Position numbers and translations under genes: made by a program
Shown here: piece after piece, positions 13,086-27,066 of the stretch
Numbering within the stretch: the first letter of the stretch is position 1
Layout of the letters: every line of letters begins with the position of its first letter
The notes under the pieces: model-generated
Databases searched by the model: none
Told to the model about the DNA's origin: nothing
What the model saw: the letters and a program-made list of their open reading frames with translations, nothing else
DNA from: Anadara kagoshimensis
Taxonomy: Eukaryota > Mollusca > Bivalvia > Arcoida > Arcidae
Assembly (NCBI GenBank): GCA_021292105.1
Contig: CM037869.1
Coordinates: forward strand, 12,420,471 to 12,484,470
Length of the DNA stretch: 64,000 nucleotides
Direction of reading: 5' to 3'

Positions 13086-13964
13086 TGGTACAATCCAACC
13101 CGACTTAAAAGGTCACCTCTTTATAAGGACCACCTGCTTATAAAGGCCAGTAGGATTGTTATTTGTTAATATTATTTGAGCCTGTATATAAATGCCACCT
13201 GCCCATTAAGGCCACTTTTACTTGTTCCCTTAGATGTCCTTTTTAGACAGGTTCGACTGTAATTACAAATTATACCAGTTTTATATTTACAGCACTAGAC
13301 AAAGGTTTTTCTATTTCTATCACTAAAACATTAATATACATACTTATTCATTTGTGAACAATTTATTGCCTTTTTTCTGGTGAATTTTTTTTATCATATT
13401 AATGATTTAGCTGTTCGAATTAGTGGGAATGATATTTTAGACATCACATTCAGTCAAAGGGAGATAATTCTTACTGCTCTCCTAAGCATGTAGCATGGGT
13501 AGTGTTTAAATGCTTAAAGAGAAAGTAAAGACAATGCGTTGGCGGACATATTACACAATAAAATACCAATTTGCCCATACATAGTTTATGTTTTAATGTG
13601 TTTCATTATTACTAAACATGTTTTAATTTGCAGCACTAAATGGCCATTTTCGGAATATAATTGGAAGTTATCATTCCGGATAAAATTTTAATCTGCAATA
13701 ATCAAACATCTTTTACATAGTAGATTTAGAAGAGACCATTTAATTAAGTAAAGGCATACACGTAACTATGTACGTACGTTTCACTATTTGAAACTGTATA
13801 CCCAGTGGATGTAAATTCATTATTATACCAGTTTTAATTTTTAAAATGTAAACTGATAAATGACATAGCCTTCATATATTTGACATAGATAATCATATTA
13901 GAAATATTTAAATATCAAAGTGAGACAGATGTATTGTAACTTTTTATTTGTGTATACAGATGGC

Positions 13965-14120
13965 GTTTTCAAAATATTATGCATATATTTGACGTCCCTT
14001 AATTCCATGTTCCTTTCGTTTTCAATTTTGATTACATACGTGGCAGATGTACCTAATCAAACTGGAGGCGATTACCATTCCGGGTCACCCGGCCTCACTT
14101 TCATGGAGTTTCTTGGTTTG
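13965..14120 (+). mobile_element. RT-family 3' end, diverged
   Basis: ATATTTGACGTCCCTTAATT, GGAGGCGATTACCATTCCGG and CACCCGGCCTCACTTTCATG. It abuts the mariner remnant. Confidence 0.7.
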
Positions 14121-14224
14121 TATCTAATCGGCATCTTGTCCGGTTATTTTTTCCCGTGTTTTGGTTGCATATGCTACAAATATCTGTCTTTTGTCTCTGA
14201 TCAGTTTCTGAAATATGTGATGGT

Positions 14225-14965
14225 TCGCTGATATAGGTAGCCATGTGAGGTATTGACTGATGGCGGAACCAAGAGCTTGTCGGGACTTGTAAGGGCGATA
14301 AGAACGTTTTAAGGTTTGGAAATAGGAAAAAGTGGCATGGGGCTAAATATGGAGATTTTTTTTGTGCTGCAAGACGGTAACCTTCTCCGACTCCATAAAG
14401 TAAACGAACATGCATAAATCCTGGCACAGAGCGTCGTTTAAGATAATATATCTTAACTTTTTTAGTATAACATATCGGTCATACCTACCTGTAACACTTC
14501 TGTCCTTCGGTACCGAAATATGGACGTTTATATCATAACACGAGAAGCATATGATATAAAGAACCTTCTTTATGCTTCCTTTGTCAACTGTAGTCCTTCT
14601 ACCGTGTATAGTAAACCATACTTTGTTTCCAATTTTTCTTTCTGGTTGAAAATAATGAACCCATGTTTCGTCACCAGTAACAATGTTTACAAATTTTCTT
14701 TAAATGAATTTGAAAACATTTTGAGCAGCTGCTTAGATGTTTGTATTCGTACCCGTTTTTTAGTCCTTTGTAAATAGATGCGGGATCCATCTGGCAGAAA
14801 TCTTTCACACTTTTAAAATACCCTTCAAAATTAAACGTACGCGCGATAGTATATGCCAACAACTTTGGTAATATCACGGATCGTGTACCTTGCATCACTT
14901 TCAATTCTTTCCGACTTTTGAGACATTTGCCTTGTCCAGAATTTGCTTTTGCAACTTTGGCGAAC
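14225..14965 (-). pseudogene. Decayed mariner transposase
   Basis: Reading the reverse strand across shifting frames gives RYTIRDI, KQLLKMF, VNIVTGDETWVHYFQPERKI and SPYLAPCHFFLFPNLKTFL. These match the DDE domain of Tc1/mariner transposases. The third catalytic Asp (normally in APCDFF) is His, the HDNAPAH region is lost, and frameshifts and stops break it. Clear terminal repeats were not found. Inactive. Confidence 0.8.
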
Positions 14966-15019
14966 TCTGTGCCAGAAAGAAATTTCTTTCTTCACTCCAC
15001 CTACGAATACTAATAAGAC

Positions 15020-17480
15020 ATCTTATCAGACCCATAAACTTCCCCAAGTTAGTAAAAATCTGTATTAACGAATAACCAATTTTTTTTTTGGTTATCAACG
15101 TTTATATAACCTCTTATTTCTTCAATATTCTAAACCCGTTTCCCAGTGGTCAACGACTGACTCCATTGAAATGACTTTAATTTTAAAAAGTATGCGTAGC
15201 TGAAGACATAAGTTTATAATGTTGAAAAGACATTTAATGTTAAAGTGTATCATCATCAAAGAAATCAATCAAGGCATCACCGCACTGTGGTACAATAAAC
15301 ATTACATGTCTAACAACCTTGGTACTTCTTATCCTTTGACGGTGGAATGGAATGGTTTTTTTCTCCCTTGTGAAGTTGATTTCACTAATAGAGTGATGGT
15401 CACGCTAATGAATATGAGGAAACTTAGTGCCCGAAAAAAATTGTTTTAAATATTTTATCATTCTTTATATGTCAAAGAATAGAATTACCAGGCATTATTC
15501 ATACATCTAATACTATAACAACATATTCAATCAATAATCTTATATTTTAACAAAATCCCAACTTATTCTTACTTTTTGTGCCCTTGTGTAATATTAATAT
15601 ATGGACTACATTTCTACTGCAATGTTATTTTGAGGAAATGTATTATACATTCTACTTCAAATTTGGATACATTATTTGGTCATTAAAATACTTAAATTTA
15701 AAAATTCATAGTGACTTATTTGTGCTTGTATTCCGAATCAAACATTACTTACTTAATCTTCTTTACTACTGTTGCATTTGATTTCAACTTGATCGAATAA
15801 TGTGTTCCATATATTTTTACATACTGACAATCAAAGCATACATGCTTCTTTTGTTTGTAAAGTAAATTGTGTGGTTGATTTTATACTGAAAAGATTGAAG
15901 TATTGTATCATCGGAAAATCGTATGCCTTTTTCCAAAAAACAGTCATCATATTCGATCTCTCAATTGTTATACCAAATTTCTTTTGATCTGATTTCTTTT
16001 ATACCTAAAGTATCTAAATAATATTTGTAAAATTTCTTTCAATTCAGTAATAACACATCTGACATCTCAAAGCATAACATCTTGTAACTGAATTGCACTT
16101 TTGCAGTTTATCGGAATTGCATTTATTAAGGCGTAATAATGTAAATAATTACATTAAAATCAACCTAGGCACATTAAAAGACATAATATTCCCTTCATCA
16201 TTTGTTAAATCTATATACAACAAATATTGTATTGGCCAATTTTCAAAAAGACTGTTTTACTATTTATTTTTATGTTGGGATTTAATCGGAGATATTGTGA
16301 CATTAGGATTACGACAAAAAGTTTACCAATATTATTATAGCTTGTATTAATCAAGATTGCATTCAAATGACTACTTCGTGATGTAATTATCAGGGTTTGC
16401 CAAGTTTTGAATATAAATTACAAATTTTAATATTTTTCATGTGTAATTTATCAATCCACAAAAATACATAATTAATTTAAGTAAATTTAAATGCAAGAAA
16501 TAATATGTCTTTCAAAAACAAATGAAAAAATAAAGTGCAATGGTGTTTAATTCAAATATATGATATGGATCACAATGATCAAAAACAAACATACTAATGA
16601 CTTATCTGAAAGCGTCGAGAAAATTTTCACATTCCAGTTATGTTCTGTGTAGAGCTGTAGGTGAATTTTGTGAAAGAAATTTTTGTCCTTTTGTTCTTCT
16701 ATTGTTCTCATTTCAACATCTCAGAACAAATGATAGAGGACTTCGGATGAAGAATTTTATTCCAGAACTGTCAATTTAAATTTAAATGCAAGAAATAATA
16801 CATCCACCAAAAGAAAATGTAAAAAGTGCAATGGTATTTAACTCAATAATATATAGGACTTATGATATGGAATTTTATTTCGAAACTGTCGTCTGGAAAT
16901 GCATAACTAAAATTATTTACAATTACATGTGGAAAGTTGCTGTCTAATTTACAATTATTGATGATGCAATGTCATGAATTAGTGATATAGTTGGTACAAA
17001 ATTCCATCCATGTTATGCGTACTGACGATGTAATATAAACACAAGTAGTCTCTGACATGACAAAGAAAATCACATGAACGTACTGAGATGTGTAAAAATT
17101 ATTCACTTTGTGAAATCCTTTATATTAAACTTTTGATCGTAAAATGTTCTTTCACGTTTATTTCTCGAGCAATTTGTATAAACTTCTCACTAATTAATTC
17201 TAAATTAGTAGTAGTTTGTTTAAATAATTTTCAAATTATTGTCTACAATATAACATCCAAGAAAACATCAGACGAACAGCATGGTAAAATTTTAACTGTC
17301 GTGTAAACCTTGGTTATAAAGTAGATCTCAATTTAAAAAAATAAAAATGTTTACCTTTACAAAACAACCAAATTCTCTATCCTTTAACAGATTCTTAATT
17401 CTTTTTATTTTTATGAAAAACTTTAACTAGTTTTACATTTAACAGTAAAACATTCATGGAAATTTACCAAAACATGTTTA
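15020..17480. other. AT-rich, no gene; small local duplication
   Basis: Nothing coding. AAATTTAAATGCAAGAAATA with AAGTGCAATGGT occurs at 16484-16545 and again at 16779-16840, a local direct duplication. Confidence 0.5.
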
Positions 17481-17646
17481 ACAATATAAAACCATAGGCT
17501 CAGTGTGGCTGAGCCTGTATCGCTCACCTGACTAAAATGCTTTTAAAGCAAATTTGTATTCGCGTGATGTACAAATGCACTGTTTATATCAGACAGAATG
17601 GCTAAGGAAATCATTGTAGAACTATATGTACCATTCACAGTTTTTT

Positions 17647-17967
17647 AATCTGATTAAAATCACATCTCTCACTTTCTCCCCCATTTTTGATATAGGCCCG
17701 GAGTGGTAGATCTAAGGAAACACCATTTAGGGGCATATGTGAATGACCCATTGTCGTAACATTTATTGTCCAATGAAATTTCAGCTTCCGAGATTTTGAA
17801 AGTGTTATGCCTCTATTGTAAATGAAACGCGCAATTTGAATGGTCAGTTTTAGTTAATTACCATAAGGTCATTCACATATGACCCTCAACGGGGTTTCCT
17901 CAGATCTCCCACGACGCAACTATATCAGAAAAGGGCAGCAAGTGAGAGATCTGATTTTAATCAGATT
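17647..17967. mobile_element. 321-bp MITE with ~100-bp inverted ends
   Basis: The left end AATCTGATTAAAATCACATC (then TCTCACTT) is mirrored by AGTGAGAGATCTGATTTTAA then TCAGATT. The inner arms GGCATATGTGAATGACC and GGTCATTCACATATGACC also pair. Nested in the 17.5-19.4 kb element. Confidence 0.85.
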
Positions 17968-17984
17968 GCAGATTCCACTAGCTT

Positions 17985-19335
17985 CAGAGGAAATAGCATA
18001 AATATACTTTCCCCATAGGGTCCAAAGTTAAACTATCTTCTGCACTGGCGGCCATGTTTTTGGCGGATCAGAAAAATTTTGGCAATCTAAGTAAAGAACG
18101 TTCTAAACATCATTTCTGTAAAGTTTGGTTAAATTCGCTGCAGTCATTTCTGAGGAGATAGCCAAAAATTTGTTTTTCCCATAGGGTCCAATGTTAAACT
18201 ATCTTTTGCGCTGGCAGCCATGTTTTTTGGCCAATCAGAAAAATTTTGGCAATCTATGTAAAGGACCTTCTGTACATCATTTCTGTAAAGTTTGGTTCAA
18301 TTTGCTTCACTACCTTCAGAGGAGATAGCATATATATGCTTTTCCCATAGGGTCCAATGTTAAACTATTTTCCGCCCTGTAGGCCATGTTTTTTGACGAA
18401 TCAGAAAAATTTCGGTATTCTTTGTAAAGGACCTTCCATACATCATTCCTGTAAAGTTTGGTTGAATTCGGTTCAGTCGTTTCAGAGGAGATAGCCAAAA
18501 TGTGCATTTTCCCATAGGGTCCAATGTTAAACTATGTTCCGTCCTGTAGGCCATGTTTTTTGACGAATCAGAAAAATTTCAGCAATCTTTGTGAAGGACC
18601 TCTAATACATCATTCCTCTAAAGTTGGTTAAGTTTGCTTCAGTAGTTTCAGAGGAGATAGCCAAATGTGTTTTTCCCATAGTGTCCAATGTTAAACTATG
18701 TTCCCCGCTGGCAGCCATGTTTTTAGGCGGATCAGAAAAATTTCGGCAATCTTTGCAAAAGAACTTCCATACATCATTCCTGTAAAGTTTAATTGAATTC
18801 GCTTCAGTCGTTTCAGAGGAGATAGCCAAAATGTGCGTTTTCCCATAGGGCCCAATGTAAAACTTTGTTTGGCCCTGGCGGCCATTTTTTTTGGCGGATC
18901 AGAAAAATTTGGGCAATCTTAGTAAATGACCTTACATACATTATTCCTGTAAAGTTTGGTTCAAATTGACAAAGCGGTTTCAAAGAAGATAGCAAATATA
19001 TGCTTTTCCCATAGGGTTCGATGTTAAACTATCTTCTGTGCTGGCGGCCATGTTTTTTGACGGATCAGAAAAATTTTGACAATCTAAGTAAAAGACCTTC
19101 TTTACACCATTCCTGTAAAGTTTGGTTTAATTTGCTTCAGTCATTCCTGAGGAAATAGTCAAAAATGCTTTTTTCCCATAGGGTCCAATGTTAAACTATC
19201 TTCTGCGCTGGCAGCCATGTTTCTTGGCGGATCAAAAAAAGTTCGGCAATCTAAGTAAAGGACCTTCCATACATCATTCCTGTAAAGTTTGGTTAAAATT
19301 GCTCTAGTGGTTTCAGAGGAGATAGTCAAAATGTG
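17985..19335. repeat. Tandem repeat, ~166-bp unit, about 8 copies
   Basis: TGTAAAGTTTGGTT recurs near 18117, 18283, 18449, 18780, 18948, 19115 and 19280 (a diverged copy near 18616). Each unit holds CCCATAGGGTCCAATGTTAA and GGCGGCCATGTTTTT. Open frames here are repeat artefacts. Confidence 0.92.
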
Positions 19336-19564
19336 AAAAGTTTACCGACGGACGACAGACGACGACGGACGACGACGGACGCCAAGTGATGGCAAAAGCT
19401 CAGATGGCCTTTGGCCAGGTGAGCTAAAAACATGGTTTTATATGTAATAAAGAAGGATTTTACACAGTGAGCAAAGACTTTTTGAGTATCGCTACACAAA
19501 ACAATGAAAAAAGGAAACAATTAATTAAATAGTCATAAATTAATTAATCCTTGACCACGTATTA

Positions 19565-19815
19565 TGACATCCGTCATGTGTGTTATCAAAATTGTGTGAA
19601 AGAAACATGAAACTATGTGACGTCAAATATATCGAGGACAATTCTGAAAACGGAAACATGAAACTTATCATTAATACTGTGATGAAGGCCAAAAAACTTT
19701 TTGAGAGCCTTGATAAGCCTGGGCTTGCAATATCCCTTCGTCAAAAATTTATTTGCAAAGCCTGCTTCGTTGAACAACGTCATCGTAGTGGGATAAAAGC
19801 TCTATCAAAGAGTAT
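19565..19815 (-). mobile_element. RT-family copy reaching RT C-terminus
   Basis: The family 3' end extends into TTTATTTGCAAAGCCTGCTT and GTAGTGGGATAAAAGCTC, the reverse of the region upstream in the 46.2-kb RT copy. Confidence 0.8.
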
Positions 19816-20089
19816 TAATTAGGGAACAAAAAACAAAATAAGATATACCATAAAAATAGAATATATTTTTTATTTTCTTTTGGCATAAATGCATTAGCAC
19901 ATAAACAAATAATTTCAAGAAATTATGATACTATATAAACAATTTAAATCTAAACAGATGTTTACAATACAGAAAAACATCATTACTTATTTGTGTATAA
20001 AAACTTTTATTTGTGTATTTCTACTTCTTCAACAACCTCAAACAATTTTACCGCATAAAAACACCTATGATACAAACTTTATAGTCAAA

Positions 20090-20378
20090 AACAAACATAC
20101 TTATCCATTTCCGAATCACAATCCAGAAGCAAAGTAAAAACTTTGGAACTGACAAGTTAGGTAAGACACGTGAACTTCCACCAGGGAAGTGAGGCCGGGT
20201 GCTCCGGAAGGGTAAGCACCTCCTGTTTAGCTAGCTACACCCGTCACGTGTGTAATCAAAATTGTGTGAAAGGAACATGGAACTATGAGACGTCAAATAT
20301 ATCCAAGGCAATCCTGGACACAGAGACATCAAACTTATCAACAATACTGTGATGACGACCATAAAACTTTAAATTATC
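20090..20378 (-). mobile_element. RT-family retroelement 3' end
   Basis: Full family signature from CAAAAACAAACATACTTATC to ACTGTGATGACGACCATAAA, lying just 3' of the GTPase stop. Confidence 0.88.
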
Positions 20379-20384
20379 AAAAAC

Positions 20385-20465
20385 GTTTATTTTTACAGCA
20401 TTAGAAGGTCGTTTCGGATTCAAATTTTTCATCAGTAGTGATAGGACCAACATTGCGGAAATCCA
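20385..20465 (-). repeat. Family-B interspersed repeat, short
   Basis: TTTTTACAGCATTAGAAGGT and CATCAGTAGTGATAGGACC, just beyond the GTPase stop codon and next to an RT-family copy. Confidence 0.6.
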
Positions 20466-20562
20466 AATATTTTAATATTTTTAGATGTTAAAATACGACA
20501 TCTAAATGTAAAGCATAACTTTGTCAAATTAGGTGTACAGAATTGCAAAAGTCAAATGTCAC

Positions 20563-20637
20563 TTAAAACAGACAACAAGTTATGTCGTCTTTAGTTGGTT
20601 TAGGCTGTAGAACTGCTCGACAAGCTTCATCAAACAC
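20563..20637 (-). CDS. GTPase exon 5 (C-terminal helix and CAAX box)
   Basis: Acceptor TTTTACAG, then [18 protein letters not shown] and the terminal CCLF before TAA. Two adjacent cysteines could be prenylated and palmitoylated (family knowledge). No AATAAA is obvious just downstream. Confidence 0.9.
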   Translation of the reverse strand: MFDEACRAVLQPKPTKDDITCCLF

Positions 20638-23600
20638 CTGTAAAAGTACACAATAATTATTTAAATTACACGTAATGATTTAAATACAAAATGCTCTTAC
20701 AATATATATATATATATATAATTATATATAGCTTAACAACGGGAGGCGCTTACCCTTCCGGAGCACCAATCCTCACTTCCCTGGTGGAAATTTACGTGTT
20801 TATCTTAATTTGTAACAAATTTAATTTCAATGTTCCAATGTTTTTCTTTGCTTTTTGGATTGTGATTTGGACATAGATGAGTATCGTTTTTATTGATACC
20901 TTCTAAAGTATAAGATTAGTATTGTTGATAAGTTTGATGTCTCTGTGTTCAGGATTGCCCTAGATATATTTGACGTCTCATAGTTCCATGTTCCTTTTAC
21001 ATAATTTTGATTACGCACGTGACGGGTGTAGCTAGCTAAACAGGAGGTGCTTACCCTTCCAGAGCATTCGGTCTCACTTCCCTGGTGGAAGTCGCAAAGA
21101 TTTTACTTTGCTTCTGGATTGTGATTCGGACATGGATTAGTATGTTTGTGTTTTTTCATTAAATAATGTAGTCAATAACCACATTAAGTTTTTTCAAAAT
21201 TTTTAACATTCGATACCAGTCCGTTGCTTTTTTTAAGAAAGAAATATTATAATATTAGTTATCCGCCTGTAAGACTACACTTAAAGAACTATTATGTCCT
21301 AATATTTATCATTAATCGTGAGTACTGGATTTACTAATAACAATAAAAAAATTATTGAAACTTACAATAAAATCTTTATTTAAAACATAGCCATAAAGGT
21401 CTTTGAAAATTCCTTATTATTTATATTAATGAAAAATTCCTCCAAACTTAAACCTGCAAGCTTGACATATTAAACAAATGATGAAGATGAATATGAAAAC
21501 ACCAATAGGTTTAAAACATGCATGAGTGAGTGAGCGAGTGATTTTTGATGGGACGATTTTTATGTCAAAATTAAGATTAGTTCACTTAAATCTTAGCGTG
21601 TTGTGTTGCCCAAGTTTCTTTATCAAAAATATACGCTTGCCTAAATTTGCTTCTAGTTAAAATTTTAAATTTCTCAAAAACTAAGTTATACGTCCTCATG
21701 CCAAAAAGAAAACTAAATTTAGTAAAATATATCTTGGCCCTTTGGATAATTTTCATCAATTTGAAAACAAAACTTTTGTTTTTACAGTTTTGGTTCAAAC
21801 ACTACTGATGTGAAATTGTATAAGTCTAATGCTGTAAAATTTAAATTGGTTTAATAAATAATTATAAACTAAAATTTCCCTAAACTTAAACAAGACAAAT
21901 ATTGTTAACAATTTTTTATAGTACCACAAGTTAAAAATTGAACAAAATTGGAATAAAGTTGTAACAAGCTTAAAGAAATCTTTAAAATGACATTTTAAAT
22001 TCATTACATATTTTTGAAAAGTAAAAATATTATTAAGATTTTAAATTTAAGTTAATCCTCTTGCTGCCAAACGGACATATTTGTACTCTACCGACAGCAT
22101 GCCATATGATACGGACACATATGTCCTCTTAATGGGATTGACAAAAGACCAAATGATACTCATGATCGTTAGAAAAGTAAGCAAAAAATGCAAAATGTTG
22201 ACTATTGAGATTATAATCTACAATTGACCAATGATATCATATGACAAGCGCATCTGACGTCATAATCTATTGTTGACGTCATATCATTTTGCATTGTGAA
22301 CTTCAATTTGACACTGCCAACGTTGCGTTGAATATTAATTTGGCAGCAAAAGGTTAAAACTTTTCGTATGATTTTGAAACTTGAGTCAGCAGCTACACGC
22401 GAAGTTTCAGAAACTGTACAATGAACAGTAGGTATCTATTTGCCATGCCTTTGTATAAAATATTACTGAAATAATTGTCAACAAAAATTTCATACCTGTT
22501 TGAGGCCCTCTTGAGTTAGTGCAGAACATTCTAAATATGTCACAGCTTTTATGTTTTTTGCTGTTTCAATCCCTTGCTCTCTTTTAATCGGCGAAACACT
22601 TTGCAACGTCTGGTTACTTATAGCGTCGTTATTTTCCCTTAAATCCATTTTCGTGCCTGCGAATAAATGACCATTAGAAAATTAAATTAATAAAAACGCA
22701 TGCTGGACGATTTTTATCTCTGTAAATAATAGAATCGCTGTATAAAACAATTTTTAATTTAAAATTTTAGCTAAGAAAAATGGAAACAGTGTTAGGAATG
22801 AAATAATCTTTTGCAAACAAATTGTTTTACGGAAAGACTTCACAACAGCTAAACTAATTTTAATTTAGAAGTTTGACGAATTGGTTAAATGTGTTTTTAG
22901 TTTGTAGTTGTTGTTGCAGTTGAATAACACAACAAATCGTCAGAATCAAACATAAACATTCTAACCTATGTCTAAAATCACAAACCCAAAGCAAAGTACA
23001 AAAATTGAAACTGACAACTTACGTTCAACACGTAAAATTCAACCAGGGAAGTGACGTGGGATGCTCCGGAAGAGTAACCTCAGAAATAATTCAAGCAGTG
23101 CTCCTCTGACACATTTGTTTCACCTGGCTCGGCAGTAATCACTTAACAGAGTTTACCAAATAAATAAAATTGACCATACAAATTGCATCATCATCATCAT
23201 CAAGTACACAAGCTTTAACATACTTGATTCAGGTACTTTGAAAGTTTTAAATACATAAATATTCTAAAAAATATCATCAGATTACAATATGCAAATATAT
23301 TATGCAATGTAAAGATTTCGTAAAACGTCTAGATATTTCAACGATAAACACATTGAAGACGTTTCATCACAATTCCATTATTGTTTATGCGAGTTATCAT
23401 CTCTAGATTGACTGATCATATTAAAGTAGCGTTTTATGTACAAGTGTCAAACTTAACGAAGTCTCTGACCTAATTACGAGTTAAGTTTTAACAGTATTCC
23501 TTTTATATTACAATATTAAATAATTACAACAAAAAAAATCAATCGGGGAACGTTTAAAAAGACTCACTATTACACAAACATACCGATCCATGTCCAAATC

Positions 23601-26600
23601 ACATTCCCAAAGCAAAGTAAAATCTTTGTAAACAGGCAATTTAAGTAAAACCCGTCATTTGTAAAATCGAAATTAACAACGAAAGGAACATGGAACTAAT
23701 GGAGGTCAAATATATCCATGATAATTGAAAATACAGATACATCATACTTATCAACAATATCGTACTGACGGCCTTAAATCTTTTTGAGAGACTAAATGAG
23801 CAATATTAATTTACCAATAACTTATTTGTAAAGAGCTTGTTTCGTTGTATTTTGATAGTAGGAACAAGCTCTGCCTTTTTTATTACTTCTGAAACAAATG
23901 GACAATAAATAGGAAGCTAATCAGGCTAGAAAATCTAACAAACCATTATATATAGTAAAATGTTTGGTTGAATTGTTCTAACAGAAATTGAACAAGCCAA
24001 TATTTTGCTCAATAAGATTTATTTGTTTTTCATATCCTTGTGACTATTAAGTAAAGCGCACCAGAAATTTCTAGATTACTCAGCGTTTAGAAAAGAAAGT
24101 CAATGAACCTTACAAAAGGGATCTTAATAAACAAACCCCCATGTCACGGTAGACGTGACTCGCTCAAGAACCATACCTGTACTGAGCCCTGAGCTCATTG
24201 CAAAGGTTAAAGTTTCTGTCAATTTGTCTCAATTTAGTGACATTCCGATAACGTTGAAAAATTATTCAAGTCATACAATCAATTTCCCAACTAACCTTTT
24301 TGGATTTTTCTCAAAAGATCTTTAAATTAATTTGATATTCCGTATATTATATGACGGTTAGAAGCCTTCAAAACAACAGAATAAAAACTACTGCCCGAAT
24401 TACTATTTGTGACATTGAATTATAATGGTTTGACATATAATTTTCAGTAAGCCTTAATAATATTGAATATATATTGTTCACTTACTTGTGCCGAGTCGAA
24501 ACCGAAAATATGTATACACATCAAATATTGTCATAAAGTATTTCTGTAGGACAGAAAATATTAACGATAAAAAGTCCTTAGTGCCTGTTGAGTTATTTAT
24601 GTTAAAATTTAATGCAAGTCCGTCAAAATAAAATGCATTGGACTTTTAATGCTTGTCAGAAACGTACCACAAATGAATTACCAAACAAAATAGGTTTTAG
24701 TACTTACAGAAGAAGCGTGCTTACCATTTTGAAATTACATATTATACCAGTTTTAACTTACAACTTTCCCTTCATATATGTAGGAAAAAATTTCTACGTC
24801 AACGCAACGGTCTTTAACGTAACAAAACAACGCTGCAATTATTTGATAACCTTTTGGAAACGAAGTTAGTATTGAACCTGATGGAAAAGATAGTCTGTTA
24901 GTTAAATTCCTATAAAAAACTAAGGTACACTTCCTCATGCAAAGTATTTCCTTAGCTAAATTTGGTAAACTATATTTTGGTACTTTAGGTATCTTCTCAA
25001 CATTGTGATATCAGTTTTAGGAATTTATGGTATCATAATTTTGGTCCAAGCACTAATTGATTAAAAATTTTATTCCGAAACGAAAGTCTAGTGCTGTAAA
25101 ATTAAAACTGGTATAGTATAGAACATCAATATACCTGAAGCATAAATACTAAAACGCAAGACAGCTCTATAATTTTGATTTTTTGCGAGCACTGACTTTG
25201 ATTTGCTTTTAATCCTTTGGGGTTTTGTCTTTACATTGAATACAATGATGTTAAAAAATTTCTACATAAACTTTAAATTTTGAACGTGTCTTACCAACTA
25301 AAACAACAGGTGTCTTTGGACAATGTCGTTTCACTTCCGGGTACCATTTTGTTGTTACATTATCATATGATAAATGACTCATAACACTGAAGCATATTAT
25401 TAAAACATCAGTCTGAAAAAAAATTCAAAAATATCAATATTAATAACGAATGGACAATCAAAAACAAACATACTGTCCCATGTCCGAATCAGAATCAAGA
25501 AGCAAAGTAAAAACTTTGAAACTGACAAGTCAGGTTAGACACGTAAACTTCCACCAGGGAAGTGAGGCTGGGTGCTCCGGAAGGTTAAACACCCCCTGTA
25601 TAGCTAGCTACACTCGCCACGTGTGTAATCAAAATTGTATGAAAGGAACATGGAATTATGGGACGTCAAAAATATCCAGGGCAATCCTGGACACAGAAAC
25701 ATCAAATTTATCAACAATACTGTGATGACGGCCATAAAAAATTTTGAGGGACTTGATAAACCTAGGCTTGCAATATTATTGAGTCAACTATTTATTTGCG
25801 AGCAGCCTGTTTCATTCTAAATTTACACACAGGCCCCATCGGGATGTACATCTCTCCTCGTCCCATAAAATTAGTGTCAGGGCACCGCTGCTTCTTGAAA
25901 CGCTTCTTTAACTTTAAATTTTACAATTGTCTTTCTGTTCAATTTACAAGGCTATATATAGAGCCTCACGGCGCTTGTTATAATATGCACTTATCTCTAA
26001 GTAATCTACTAGTTATATGCATGTGGATATTAACTTTGTAAGGAAATGCTATATTCATTTGCTAATTAAGAAATAATCAACATTTACCAATGGTATATCG
26101 TCGAATAATACACGGGCCGGAGTTCACATGCGGAAGAATATATCACGAGGTGGCTATGCCTTAGACATAATAATTACTTAACCAATCAATTTTTTTAGCA
26201 CTAGTTGCAGCACTAGACGGTCGTTTTGGAATCCAACACCACACAAGCAGCGCCCGGACCAAAACATCGAAAATCCAAACACCATTAAGATGCCGAGATG
26301 AGAGAAATGGATGGACGAGAAGGTACCCCGACAAATCCACCCAAGGCAACACAAATTCTAAACTACATGAAACAAAGACATATTTATATTATGGGTGTTT
26401 TCCAAAACATCCTCATCCCAGTTTTTGCTATCGATAGGGAAAAGACAACCAAAATAAAGACTGCTCCTTGGGACCCTTGTTTGCCAAAGTGAAGTTTACC
26501 GGATTTGAGTAAATGTACAAGTGTTCAGACGCAGCCGTAAGGAGCATAATGCTTAGAGTTCATTAACTGCCTAAACGGTTCATACATACCTGAGGATAAG

Positions 26601-27011
26601 ATAGCCGTCGCAATGCAGTGTAATCGTCTTGGCCAGCAGTGTCCCACAATTCTAAATTTCTGGAAACATCGCCCTGCATTATATCGGCATTGCCGTTATC
26701 AATACTGAAAATTACAATTAAAACACCAAATATTTAATTCACTGGAAAGACATTTTTCTTGAATCGTAAAATTGACACTTCATGTCACGACATAGCACCT
26801 GTCAACCTGTCCATACAATTTTTCCAGGTCTATAGAGCTTAACACCTTTGACATAATATCTTATAACAAACAAATACTTATCACATTATTGAAAACATTC
26901 CAATAAAATTCATTTCTCTGACAAAGCGTATGTTCCAAAAATATCATTCTTTTTTATGTTAAAAAAACTTCAAACTTCAAACTTGTAATTAATTTTCATT
27001 ATTACAAACGA

Positions 27012-27066
<55 letters not shown>

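Larger units (their letters stand above)
17490..19430. mobile_element. 1.9-kb element with GCTCACCTG ... GTGAGCTAAAAA ends
   Basis: It starts GGCTCAGTGTGGCTGAGCCT then GCTCACCTGA, and ends GGCCTTTGGCCAGGTGAGCT then AAAAA. Inside are a nested MITE and a 166-bp array. The same end motifs bracket 29985-30440, 42945-43335 and 59903-61750. Confidence 0.7.

Noticed and set aside
14520..14777. Plus-strand frame over the mariner region
   Set aside because: It is the opposite strand of the decayed transposase, whose GDETWVHYF motif fixes the true strand.
18316..18995. Overlapping minus-strand frames such as AISSETTEANS
   Set aside because: They arise in the 166-bp tandem repeat and recur with each unit; no gene structure.
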